Assembly (NCBI RefSeq): GCF_000165425.1
Contig: NW_001799648.1
Coordinates: forward strand, 62,001 to 126,000
DNA from: Paramecium tetraurelia
Taxonomy: Eukaryota > Ciliophora > Oligohymenophorea > Peniculida > Parameciidae
Length of the DNA: 64,000 nucleotides
Reading direction: 5' to 3'
In this document: positions 1 through 10,979 of the stretch, in pieces
Layout: the number at the start of each line of letters is the position of its first letter
Position numbering within the stretch: position 1 is the first letter of the stretch
Translations under genes and position numbers: made by a program
Notes under the pieces: generated by a model
Databases searched by the model: none
What the model was told of the DNA's origin: nothing
The model's input: only the letters and a program-made list of their open reading frames with translations

Positions 1-25
1 GGTCTAATAAATTCGTAGACAATCC

Positions 26-1869
26 ATGAAAGAGCCATCGTAAGTCAAAGCCAAAGAAAAAAAAGAATCCAGAGTGAGCAAAAGGTTGTCGGATTCCACA
101 ACGAAGAAAGTCATCATCCTTGTCATTTTATTACTCTTAATAATGCCTTTATTTAGTTCTGATTACTATTTTGAACCATCCTATAGTTTAGCATATGCAG
201 CTGAGTATGTAAGAGTAGTGGCTGAGATTCCAAATACAAAACTAACTGAGATCAATTAGACAATATATTTCGTGATTGATTAGCATAAATCATTTGACAC
301 GCCAGTAGGATACATTACCAACCCATTTACTGAGATAGAGAATTATGAAACCCCTTCATATTAGTATTTAAGAGAAAGTTCGAAAAGCTATTATTTTGAA
401 TTAGTAGATCCTGTATTGGTGGGTTTGGAATACATTGGTGATCCTGTCATTCTTTTTGTCTCAGATAATTCTGATGTTGAGTCTAAGAATTCAATCATCA
501 ATATTGTTAATACTTTATTTGTGAGTGCCGTATTGTTATTTGGAGCAATTGCCTTTTCTAATGATGCTAATAATGTTGCCTTGAAACCAATAGATAGGAT
601 GATAGTGAAAGTCAATTTAATAGCTAAGAATCCCTAATTGGCCAAGGAGATGAAATTAGAATCTGATGGAACTCAAAAGGAAACCACTTAGATAGAAAAT
701 GCTATCATCAAAATAGGGGCCTTGTTGGCATTGGGATTTGGTGATGCAGGTTCTGCTATTATAGGAACTAATATGGCATCATCAGGAGATGTGGATCCTA
801 TGTTACCAGGTAAACGTAAATGGGCAATTTATGGATTTTGTGATATTCGTAATTTCACTGATGCCACTGAAGTCTTGCAAAAAGATGTGATGTTGTTTGT
901 AAATAATATAGCTGAGATTGTTCATTCAATGGTGGATCGATATCAAGGATCAGCCAATAAAAACATAGGAGATGCATTCCTATTAGTTTGGAAAATCAAT
1001 GATTCTTAATGGTATGAAGATGGAAATGAAATCAAATGGTAAATATCATATTATTATTTAAGGTCCAACTTGACATTCATAAACTAATTAGCTGATTGTG
1101 CTCTAATTGCTTTCATGAAGATATATGCTAAGATCAATAGAGAACCTAAAATATTAGAATATAGAAATGATGAGAGATTAAGTCAACGTTTGCCAGGATA
1201 TAAAGTAAAGATGGGATTCGGATTGCATATAGGATGGGGCATAGAAGGTGCCATTGGATCAGAATTCAAAATTGATGCCTCTTATCTGAGTCCAAATGTT
1301 AATATGGCTTCTCGTTTAGAAGCTGCTACTAAACAATATGGTGTGGCTGTCTTAATCTCAAGCGAATTGCACCAATATTTCTCCAATGAAGTCAAGAAAT
1401 ACACCAGATAGATTGATAAAGTCACTGTTAAGGGAAGTGTCAAACCTATTGGGTTGTTCACTGTGGAGATGGAGGCTGATGATCTGCCTCCTAGCAAATA
1501 GGATTATCCTTAAGAAGAGAAGTAATAAGTGATGTATGAGAAAAAGCAAATCTTTCTTTAATAACTAGAATCTGGGGATTTCAATGCAGAATTGTATATA
1601 AAAAGAAACAAGGATCTTGGACTTATAACGAAGAATGTTAATCAAGAATTCTTGGTAATCGTATCGTTTAATTATCCTAGCATCAATTTGGCTAAGGGTT
1701 TTAAGGTTATCTCTTGGGAAATTGGAAAGAGGCCCACATGTTGTTTGAAAAAGCGAAGTAAATCAGACCTAATGATGGTCCCATAAGTACTCTATTTAAT
1801 GTAATGGGGGAAACAAATTTCAAAGCTCCTTCAGATTGGAAAGGCTATAGAGAGTTAACAGAAAAATGA
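26..1869 (+). CDS. membrane-anchored class III adenylate/guanylate cyclase
   Basis: Makes a cyclic nucleotide from ATP or GTP at a membrane. Read with TAA/TAG as Gln, the frame runs from the window edge, so the ATG at 26 may be internal and the gene 5'-truncated. A hydrophobic segment follows residue ~28, a second lies near 510-560 nt (INTLFVSAVLLFGAIAF-like), and the piece between them is probably extracytoplasmic. The cyclase domain starts at FCDIRNFTD (~840); its Asp and the Asp of NIGDAFLLVW (~965) are the metal ligands. A block like IDASYLSPNVNMASRLEAA (~1270) is the second half of the site; the usual substrate-choosing Asp/Cys is not obvious, so ATP versus GTP is open. Introns at 1039-1062 and 1655-1680 restore frame into the C-terminal PNDGP and DWKGYRELTEK motifs seen in this family. 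About 597 aa. Confidence 0.85.
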
Positions 1870-1975
1870 ATATTTTAAGTCTATAATGTTCGGCATTTCT
1901 TTTGTTTCGAAATTATATATTATAAGAAAATACAATTTATAATAAGAATTATGAAAGTGGAACCTCAAAGTTTGA

Positions 1976-4900
1976 ATGAAGAGTTATTGCAATATAAATC
2001 TAAAAATTACTAATCCAAATAAAATCTAAATAGTTTATTCTTTACTCAAATCAATAAAATTATCCAATCCAAAGAAAGAATCATCTCTAATCGAGGAAAT
2101 AGAAAACACTCTAAGCGAATCTAATTACCTACCCAATGAATTGATTGGTGAGTATGATGGAGGTTTTGAGCACAATGAACCCATTTTGCTGACATTGAAG
2201 AAAATGTTTTTAAAATACTTTATCTGGATAGGATTACTTAAATTCGTCTCAGTCCTATTTTTATTCACTACCCCAGTTTTAATCAATTATTTGACAACTG
2301 CTTTGGATGAATCAGTTAATGATTTTTTAATCTATTCAGGTGCAGTTTTAGGCTCAACCTTATTGTCTGCCATTACTGATACTCAATACAATTATTAGAT
2401 TAAGATTTTAGAATTTAGATGCAAATCATTCTTGGTCCAAACTTTGTATAATTCTATTGAAGCATAATCTAATCTAGATCTTATGAATCTAATCAACATT
2501 GACGTTAATACCATCATGAATTTCTTTATAAGTTTCCACGAATTTTGGTCCTTAATCCTGAAACTGATCATTGGAATGACTATACTATATTTGTAGATCT
2601 AAGAAGCAGTCTTTGTAGGATTTGCAACAGCCATCATATTGATGTTGGTCAATTTTGCAATTGCCAATAAAATTGGTCATTATTATTCCTCTGGTCTAAT
2701 TTACAAAGACTTAAGAATGAAAGCAGTTAAAGATTTTATTTCGAATCCAAAATCTATTAAATTTCTTAAATGGGAGAACAAATGGGAATCCAAAATAATG
2801 AACATAAGAGAAAAAGAGTTTGCCATTATCGCCGGTTCGAAATGGTTGGACTCACTTTGCGTCTTATTTTGGTCTATTACTAATACGTTGATATCTTCTA
2901 TCACTTTGTACGTATATTCGAAGAATAATGATCTGGACAATGTCTTTACTATCATATACGTGTTTTCGTTATTGACAAATCCCTTGAATTCACTTCCTTG
3001 GACTTTGGCAGGAATGTTATAAGCCAAAACATCCTTTTTGAGGATTAATTCTTTTGTAATAACAAGTAAATAGAAAAACTAGTATGAGGAAGGTATAGAA
3101 ATTAATTAGGCTGAACTTAAATGGAATTTTGACAGTGATTTCACATTGAAAATACCTCATTTCAAAATTGATAATATAATGTTCATTGGAGGAAAGGTTG
3201 GATCTGGAAAATCTTCATTTTTGCTCTCACTTTTGAATCAAATGAAAGTGTAATCAGGTTTTTTCTAAGTGAATTAATCATTTTCTTATGTCTCCCAATA
3301 GAGTTGGCTTTTTAAAGGATCAATTAGGGATAATATTGTAATGTAATCAAAGTACAATGATGAATTATACAAATAGTGTTTGGTGTAAAGTAATTTAATT
3401 GACGATATCTAAAAATACCCAGAAAAAGACTTGTTTGATGTTGGACCAGATGGATCAAAGCTTTCAGGGGGATAAAAATAGCGGTTATGCATTTGTAGAG
3501 CACTGTACAATTAAAATAATATTTATCTAATGGATGATATCTTTAGTAGTTTAGACCCACAAGTAGGAGATAGCATTTTTAATAACTTATTGAAACTGAC
3601 AAAGCCAATCATATTTGCCTTAAACGATAATTATTTATAGAGATACAAAAAATACGCAGATTAGATTATAATCATTAAAGATGGTTAGGTGATACATGAC
3701 AAACAACAGATTGATATGTATTTCTAAGATTTGCAGGAATAAACTTTTGATTTGAAAGAATAAAAAGTTAATGTAGTTTAATAAGAGGCAGTATAAGATG
3801 AAGGAGAAAACTAATAGAGTGTTGAAGTTAAGAAAACCTAGCAGTCTTTGTCATTTTATTTAAAATCACTAGGCTTATTAAATTTCATATGGATATTAGT
3901 TTCATTGGCTTTAATGCAAATCTCCTTTAATGTGTATGATATATGGTTAAACACATATGTTAATGAAAATCCTTTATTTATCTTCAATAACTCGTTTGTA
4001 TTAACTTTGTTCATGTTAGTAGTGATCGATATTTTTATTAAATTATCAAGGGCTGTGTCTTTTGCTTATGGCAATTTAGTGTAAGCAAAGAAAATATTTA
4101 TTTAATTGTTGAGTCATGTGATTCACGCAAAATGTTCTTTCTTTGATGCTGAAGAGAGCGGAGAGATCTTAATAAGATTCTCGGATGATCAGAATGTTGT
4201 GGACAATAGATTTCCATTCGAATTGAATTTATTGTGCAATAATGTCTTTAATTTTATTGGAACCTTTATTGTATTGGTAGTTCTATAATACTATTTGATA
4301 TTGCCTGTAGTGGTGTCAGCATTGGTGTTTTACAGATTATAATAGTTATATAGGCCAACGAGTTTGTCATTGCGTCGATTAGATGCAGAGACTAATTCAA
4401 ATTTGGCGACTTCGATTTTCGAGTAATTCAAAGGGATTCTCACTATAAATGCATTCAACAAGAGGGAGGAGTTTAGAAGTATTTTTATATGATAAATCTT
4501 AAGATATCTTTCTACGCAAATTAACTTAGGCAACATAAGTGCAATGGTGTAGTAGAGTGATTGCATTGTGGTTATAGATACGATTACAATTAGTTGCAGG
4601 TTTCATCGTATTATTTATACTATTATTTACTGCTTTGAGTCTACTTTATGAATTGCCTATCAGTAAATCAACTTTGTAATTATTGTTATATTATTCATTA
4701 ACAAAGATCAGTTTATTTAGGGATTTGACATTATCCTTGACTACTTGTGAATAAGAACTAGTATCATATGAAAGACAAAACAAGTATTGCAGTCATTCCA
4801 TAGAACAAGATAAATGTCTTGATTATTCGGAGGAGATCAAGTTTAAGGAAATTAAATTACAGTACTTTAATGGGCAATTGGCTTTGAAAGGAATAAATCT

Positions 4901-5468
4901 GGAGATTGAGAAGGGCAAAAGAGTGGCATTTTGTGGGAGGACAGGCAGTGGCAAATCATCAATTCTGGCAGTGCTATTTCAATTATACGAACAAACTGAT
5001 GGAGATTTGTCTGTGCCATCTCAATAACTATTTGAATGGAGAAACAAAGTTGGTGTCATTCCTTAGTTAGGATTTGTATTTGATGGCACTTTGAGTGAGA
5101 ACCTGGATTGTTCGGATTAAAATCTGATTTCAAAATACATTTCCATGGATGGCAACTCTTAGATAGACTCAAATTCAATTTCGTAGGGGATGAGACAATT
5201 GATTTCATTCTCGAGAGTTGTCTTATAAAATCCTGATATTATTTGCTTGGATGAAGCCACTGCAAGTGTGGATTAATAGGTTGAGGATTTCATTCAATAA
5301 TATTTGAGGGATTGTGGAAAAACTATAATTACCATCTCGCATAGATTAGAAGCATTAAAGGATTATGATCGGATCTACTATCTGGAGAATGGGTTAATAG
5401 TTGAATAAGGTACATTCTAAGAATTGGTTGAATTAGGAGGGGGATTTGCAAATTTGAGAAATTGCTGA
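1976..5468 (+). CDS. ABC transporter, ABCC/MRP type (full transporter)
   Basis: ATP-driven membrane exporter with the order TMD1-NBD1-TMD2-NBD2. NBD1 (~3165-3700) has Walker A GGKVGSGKSS, Q-loop YVSQQSW, signature LSGGQKQR and Walker B YLMDDIFSSLD; Asp replaces the catalytic Glu and Asn stands at the switch-His position (FALNDNYL). NBD2 (~4840-5440) has Walker A CGRTGSGKSS, a weak signature (ISQGMRQ), Walker B ICLDEATASVD and the switch ISHRLE. This split into one dead and one live ATP site is normal for ABCC proteins. The start at 1976 was chosen because the ATG at 1951 is in another frame and reaches a TGA. One 25-nt intron (4479-4503) removes a TGA inside TMD2. About 1,155 aa. Substrate unknown. 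Confidence 0.9.
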
Positions 5469-5536
5469 GTTTTTTTATCTATCATCACAACAATAATTAT
5501 TTATTTTCTAAATTATACGAAAATACTCTTATTTGT

Positions 5537-8500
5537 ATGAAATCCACAGTCCAAGATAAAGAAAGATAGAAGATTAAACCAAATTAGAATATTAACATAG
5601 AACATTGCATCGTTAAAACAGTGTCAGACACCTTTAAGACATTTTTTGATTCTAAAATTAAAGAATATGGAATGCCAACCTACATAACTATGAATTCAGA
5701 ATTTGTATTTGTTGGAATGGATTAGGCCTATGTTGTTATATTTAGATAAGTATAGAAATTTAACAATCTAGGATTGCAATTATACTCAAAGCCATAAAGT
5801 ACTTGGAAATGAATTCCAAATAAGTAGGGGAAGGGTTAAAATGATACATATCTCCATAGATGGATAACTTTTACTAGTGGTTTATTCTAATGATTAATTT
5901 GTAATATATAATCTCAAAGTAATGGCAGACATTTTATTTAGTCTTTTATCGAGATCTTTGGTTGTAGACTTAAACTTGTGAAAAACATTAAAATTGTGCC
6001 ATTGACAAATCAATGTCTATACTACGAATTAATCGTTCAATTAGATAACAATTACATTATAAAGATGCCTTTAGATTTAAATAATACAGGATAGTTTAAT
6101 AATACAGGATAGTTTGAATTTGAATTAGGAATACCAATATATAAGGTCGGAATGTTATGCGAAAAATAGCAGTTCGAAGAAATAAAAACAGCAGTAAGAA
6201 ATACTTGTTAATAATTAAGTCGATAGTTGAGGAGGATTACATTGCTCCTATGTCTTAAATAATATAAGATTTATCAATTATGGATACTAGTTATTAGGAG
6301 CATATCTAATGTATGGATGATAATGACAAATTGACTTAGATAGATAATAAAGCGAAAACGAGTAGAATTATCTAATCCAAGTATTTGATGGCTGTGGCAT
6401 TCACAAACAGAGTCTAGGTTATATAGCTGCATTTTGGAGCCAAATTAAATCAAGAAGAATCAAAAATTTAACTATTGCTAAACTTTTTGAGACCAGATGC
6501 ATTTATTTATAATTTGGTATTTAATCAACCTTATCCAAATACATTTGAATCCTAACAGTTGTCCATTTAATGTTCTTGTACTTGGGGATTGGGCAATTTC
6601 AAAGAAACTAATAAAAGATATGTATTACTGATAATCAATTGGGGATGCAGGGAATATTATGCATTCAAAGTTATGTCAAGCAATTCAAATATTTAAGTCA
6701 TTTAAGGTGGTCATTTTTACAATGCCATAGATTTTGCTACACTTTACACTTTTCCTTTGACTTGCAAGTTTATAACTAATTCAATCTTTTTATCCTTTGT
6801 TGTAAATAATATTGATGGCCTCATTTCAACTAAATTGAAATTAATGACTACTTCGTAATTTGAGTATGGAGTACCATTTACTCTAAGTTAAATAGAAAAG
6901 CATTACAATTAGGAGAAATAGATACAAAATCTATCAAATGGGTAATATCAACCAAAATTTAGCTAATATGTTAGTGAAAATAAATAATAAGTTATTATTA
7001 GCTAAGGCATTTTAGACTCGATATAGGATGGTTATCAAATTTCAAATGATATCATCATGAATTTCAATTAATTGCATTCCAATTGTACATATCGTATCAT
7101 TATTATTCTAGTGCAAATAACCTTTGAGAATGGATTATGCAATATATTGAATGGCACTGATTTGTATACAATTCGATTAAAGAAATGGGATGAATACTTA
7201 ATTGAATTGAGTAAGAATGAAGAATGGGATAAGTGTTTTGAAACAGCCTTTAGCATTCATAAGGGTTATCTGACACTTCTATGTGATATCCCTGAAAATG
7301 ACACTCAAAGACACAAGTACATTTAGGATATATGCGGCAATTTGGGATTGCAATATATAATGACCTAATTAATTAAAAACTAATAAATAAATAATACATG
7401 TATATAAAAGGTTATTTAGTTTTTCATTAAAACTCAAAATGAAGAGCAATTATTTGATTAAATTGAAACCTTTATGGTGAGTAATGGCTATGGCAATATA
7501 TTCTATGATAGTTTGAAGGACTTAATAAAACAGTTCCATGTAAACATCCCATATCAAAATCAACTAAAAGTCTTGAGAAGATTCTCAGATATGAACGAGA
7601 AGGATATATGCCAACGAATTATTTTCTCAATCTAAAACATTTAGTAATTCGACCCCAAGAAATTAATAGAATTCTGTTAGGAAAAAGATTTAATAGAACC
7701 GTTAATATACGTATGCTCACAGTTTAACGACTTTTTAACACCATATTTGAGGATACTTACTCTGATCACAGTGTTGTCAGACAGTCATCATTCGAATTAG
7801 ACTGAGAAGAGCGGCATAACTTCACTGACGCTGGAGTAACTAAAAGTTAGTCTATTTGGGTAATTTTTGGATAATAATTAGTTTTCTTTAGTTTTGTTTT
7901 ACTGGTCAAAATTAATAGAAGCCTGAACTCTTTTTCACTGATAAATAATTTAAATCTATGTTCAAAGATTTATTTGAATATTTATTTGATTTTAAAAATG
8001 TAGAAAAGCTATTAGAAATAGATTATCAAAAATCCTTACAAGTTTTTCTATTGGTTTTTTCGGAAAGGATCTAGGATAATTTGAGACAGTATATTAATGA
8101 AGGAAAGCAAATAAAAATCTAGATGAGCAAGAGTGTTTAGGAGGGGTTCTTACCGGAAATCCTGAGTAATTAAGTGATTATTAATAATTTATAGATTTGG
8201 AGTAGACTGAAATTCATTTGCAAGTATTATCGAGGATTTATGTTTTGATTAAAATTGCAGAGATGACATATTTTGGTAAACTCAACAATAAGAAGGAAAT
8301 TGAAAAATTCTTATAATACTCATATGCATTTTCTTCGAATATCTTTGCAATTTGTTCTTTTAGATTTAACAGCAATCACATCTTGATCAATCTGTTAAAC
8401 TACATGGATATTTTGAGGTTGGAAGAGTCCACCTTGTTTGACATTACTTGGGTTCTGAGAGGGAGAGTGCAAAAGGACTTGCCTGATGAAGTGATACGGA

Positions 8501-9013
8501 ATGAGTTTTTGGATAGGGTGATGAAGAAATTGGATAAGTCATTGGAAGGGTAATACATGATATTGGAGGAATTGCGAGAGAAGGCGTAGGAAAGGAAATG
8601 GTATGCTTTGAATATAGTAGAATAGGGTTTTGATGGAGGGATGTTGTTTGATAAAAATGAAACGAATTCCTGAGGCTCTGTATCTGTATTTAAGTCACCC
8701 GGATTGGATGCTATCTGAGAAGGTGTTTGGTGTGTTGGCAGATTAATTAAGATTGGAGAAGCAGGAGGAGTTCATTGAAGATTGGGTTTTTAAGAATTTA
8801 GGGATTCTTGGGTGTGAGAACAGTTAAAAGCTGTTTAATTTGTTGTACACTTACAAGAGGGAGGATATTGGGAGGGTGTTGATGGAATTAAAAAAGGTAG
8901 ATGTTGTGAAAGTGGACAAAAAGATGGGGAGGGAGCAAGAGATGAATCTATTTATTGAGTTTTTAGAATATTTAAAACCTCGTATGTAAATTGATGTTTC
9001 GAAGTACTTGTGA
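5537..9013 (+). CDS. VPS8: VPS8, CORVET tethering complex subunit
   Basis: VPS8 is the CORVET-specific subunit that binds Rab5-type GTPases and tethers early endosomes; in Tetrahymena, VPS8 paralogues serve secretory-granule formation. The N-terminal half reads as a beta-propeller (HISIDGQLLLVVYSNDQ near 5850, then YLMAVAFTNRVQVIQLHFG). The diagnostic block RLKKWDEYLIELSKNEEWDKC followed by AFSIHKGYLTLL (~7160-7290) matches the VPS8 linker, and IIFSIQ...LIEFCQEKDLIEPLIYVCSQFNDFLTP (~7620-7745) matches the alpha-solenoid. Introns inferred at 5750-5771, 5919-5941, 6194-6219, 7891-7918, 8166-8194 and 8601-8625; the fourth starts GTTTTG, not GTA, and is the least certain. The spliced length is a multiple of three, about 1,107 aa. 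I see no C-terminal RING finger. Confidence 0.82.
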
Positions 9014-9078
9014 GATATATAATTTGGCCATTATGATTGATTTTTTGATTATTAAATTATTTTATATAAAAAAAGAGG

Positions 9079-10215
9079 ATGGGCAACTGCACGGGAATTT
9101 GTGGTAAGGATATGGTGGCTCAAACAATTGAGGATAAGAAACAAAAGTTAGATATGGAAGAATAGTAGCAAATGGAGATAGCTTTGGCTGTTGAAGATGT
9201 GCCATAGGATGATGCTCAATAGTAAGCTCAACCAAAAGAGGAGAATTTGGATGAATTAAAGTAGGAACAGCAGCATGATGACAAATAGAAAAATGAGTCC
9301 TATCATGAAAAAGTGAAACAAGTGGAAAGCAACGAAGCTTCAGTTAATCCTCATAAAGATAGTTAAAATAATCAACAGCCAGTTCCTGATGAATAGAAGG
9401 AGTATGAACCAGTAACTTTGGAGACAGGTAATTCCTTCGATTTAATTAAAAGGTGCCACTTATGCAGGCTAATGGAGAGGGAAAATGAGATGGGGTTGGG
9501 GAAAATAAGTTTGGCCAGATGGTAATTATTACTATCTCATCTTTAGGCTCTGTATATGAAGGATACTGGCAGAATGATAAGGCATGTGGCAAGGGCAAAT
9601 TAATACATGCTGACGGAGATGTCTATGAAGGTGAATGGCTTAATGACAAAGCAAACGGAGAGGGCAAATACATTCACAACAATGGAGCTCAATATGTAGG
9701 ATTTTGGAAGGATGATAAATAACATGGAAATGGTAAGGAGACTTGGCCAGATGGAGCACATTACGAAGGATAGTATGAGGAAGGAAAGAAACATGGAAAA
9801 GGGAAATTAGTCTTTGCTGACGGTTCTATGTATGAAGGATAGTTTGATAACAATGATATACATGGATATGGTGTTTATGTCTGGGCTGACAATAGAAAAT
9901 ACTAAGGCGAATGGAAGAGGAACAAAATGCATGGTAGAGGAACTACAACCTGGCCAGATGGTCGTAGTTACGAGGGAGAGTAATTATTATTAGTTAATAT
10001 TGATCAGTTACGAAGATGATAAGAAACACGGATAGGGCACATTCATTTGGAGTGATGGTAGAAAATATATAGGAGAATGGAAAAAAGGGAAATAACATGG
10101 CAAAGGAATCTTTGTTAAACCAGGAGGAGAATAAAGAGAAGGAGAATGGATTGATGGTAGAAGGTAAAGATGGTTGGATGAAGCTGCTGGTGATGGACAT
10201 AATGCTAATAATTGA
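9079..10215 (+). CDS. MORN-repeat protein with myristoyl/palmitoyl-type N-terminus
   Basis: MORN repeats form beta-hairpin arrays that bind membranes or scaffold cytoskeletal structures. The protein starts MGNCTGIC: Gly2 fits N-myristoylation and Cys4/Cys8 fit palmitoylation, so a membrane anchor is likely. An acidic, Q-rich linker of about 110 residues follows (many TAA/TAG codons). From ~9450 to 10160 there are about nine YEGEW/GxG units, for example [20 protein letters not shown] and [19 protein letters not shown]. Introns at 9428-9452, 9522-9546 and 9980-10007 each fall in the repeat region and keep the repeat register when removed. About 352 aa. Ciliate MORN proteins often sit at basal bodies or cortex; the location here is inference. 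Confidence 0.87.
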
Positions 10216-10979
10216 TAATAAAGATATATTTAAATTCCAATTTAACTTTCTTATTATAAACTTAAATAATTTTGAAATGCTGTAATTTATAAATTAATCA
10301 TGATTTTTATTATCTCCCCATTGTTTTAACTAGAAAGATTTTTCTTAATTCCTAGACGCATTCTCTATCAAATATGTAAAGAACCATATTTATTTGAGAT
10401 TTCTTTAATATTCATACTCTAATTCTTGAGATATCTTGAATTATTTTCCTACTATCAAAATATACCTTAACTTTAAGAACCTTATTTCTTCTGAACACCT
10501 AAATAGAATAATTAGCTCCATATGATAAGTTTTATTTATTTCGTAAGATGTAGAATCACAAAGTGATTTCTAATTTAACAAATAATCCAAAACATAGGAA
10601 ATATTATAACAAAATCTCTTAAATAGTTAAAATTATAACACTTTTATTTATATTAAATACAAAAAATTTTTAGATACATATGTATCTTAATTAATTTGGT
10701 TATCAAATTTGTACATAAGAGTTTGAATAATATTTTTGTGAATTGAAGGAGGAAACTCTAATAAGGGATAATGAGGTAAAACATTTAAATTGGAATAAGA
10801 AAGTTAACATAACTAATTTGGCACTAAAAGATAAAAGGACAAATGAGTTTTAAACGATAATAAAGCTTAAACATGTTATTAATAAATGATGTCATATTTA
10901 TTATAAAGCATATCTTTTCTGTGCTATTATATATGCAAAAATTTTTGTTGCAAATTAATTATTAAAAAAATAAAGATAT
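10216..10979. other. intergenic, AT-rich, possible gene remnant
   Basis: No gene I can support. On the minus strand, starting near 10521, there is a coding-looking stretch (for example ELEYEYQRNLKQIWFFTYLIENASRNQ), but it finds no TGA before running into the MORN gene. It could be a decayed fragment or chance. Confidence 0.3.

Noticed and set aside
391-615. Minus-strand open frames inside plus-strand genes (also 1282-1549, 11019-11429, 11809-12367, 35618-35818, 37289-37534 and similar)
   Set aside because: They lie antisense to conserved coding sequence; the reverse complements of common codons rarely form stops.
1951-2136. ATG at 1951 as start of the ABC transporter
   Set aside because: It is in another frame and ends at TGA; the ATG at 1976 is in frame with the conserved protein and needs no intron.
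10219-10521. Minus-strand coding-like stretch as a gene
   Set aside because: No TGA closes it before the MORN gene and no conserved motif was seen; kept only as a possible remnant.
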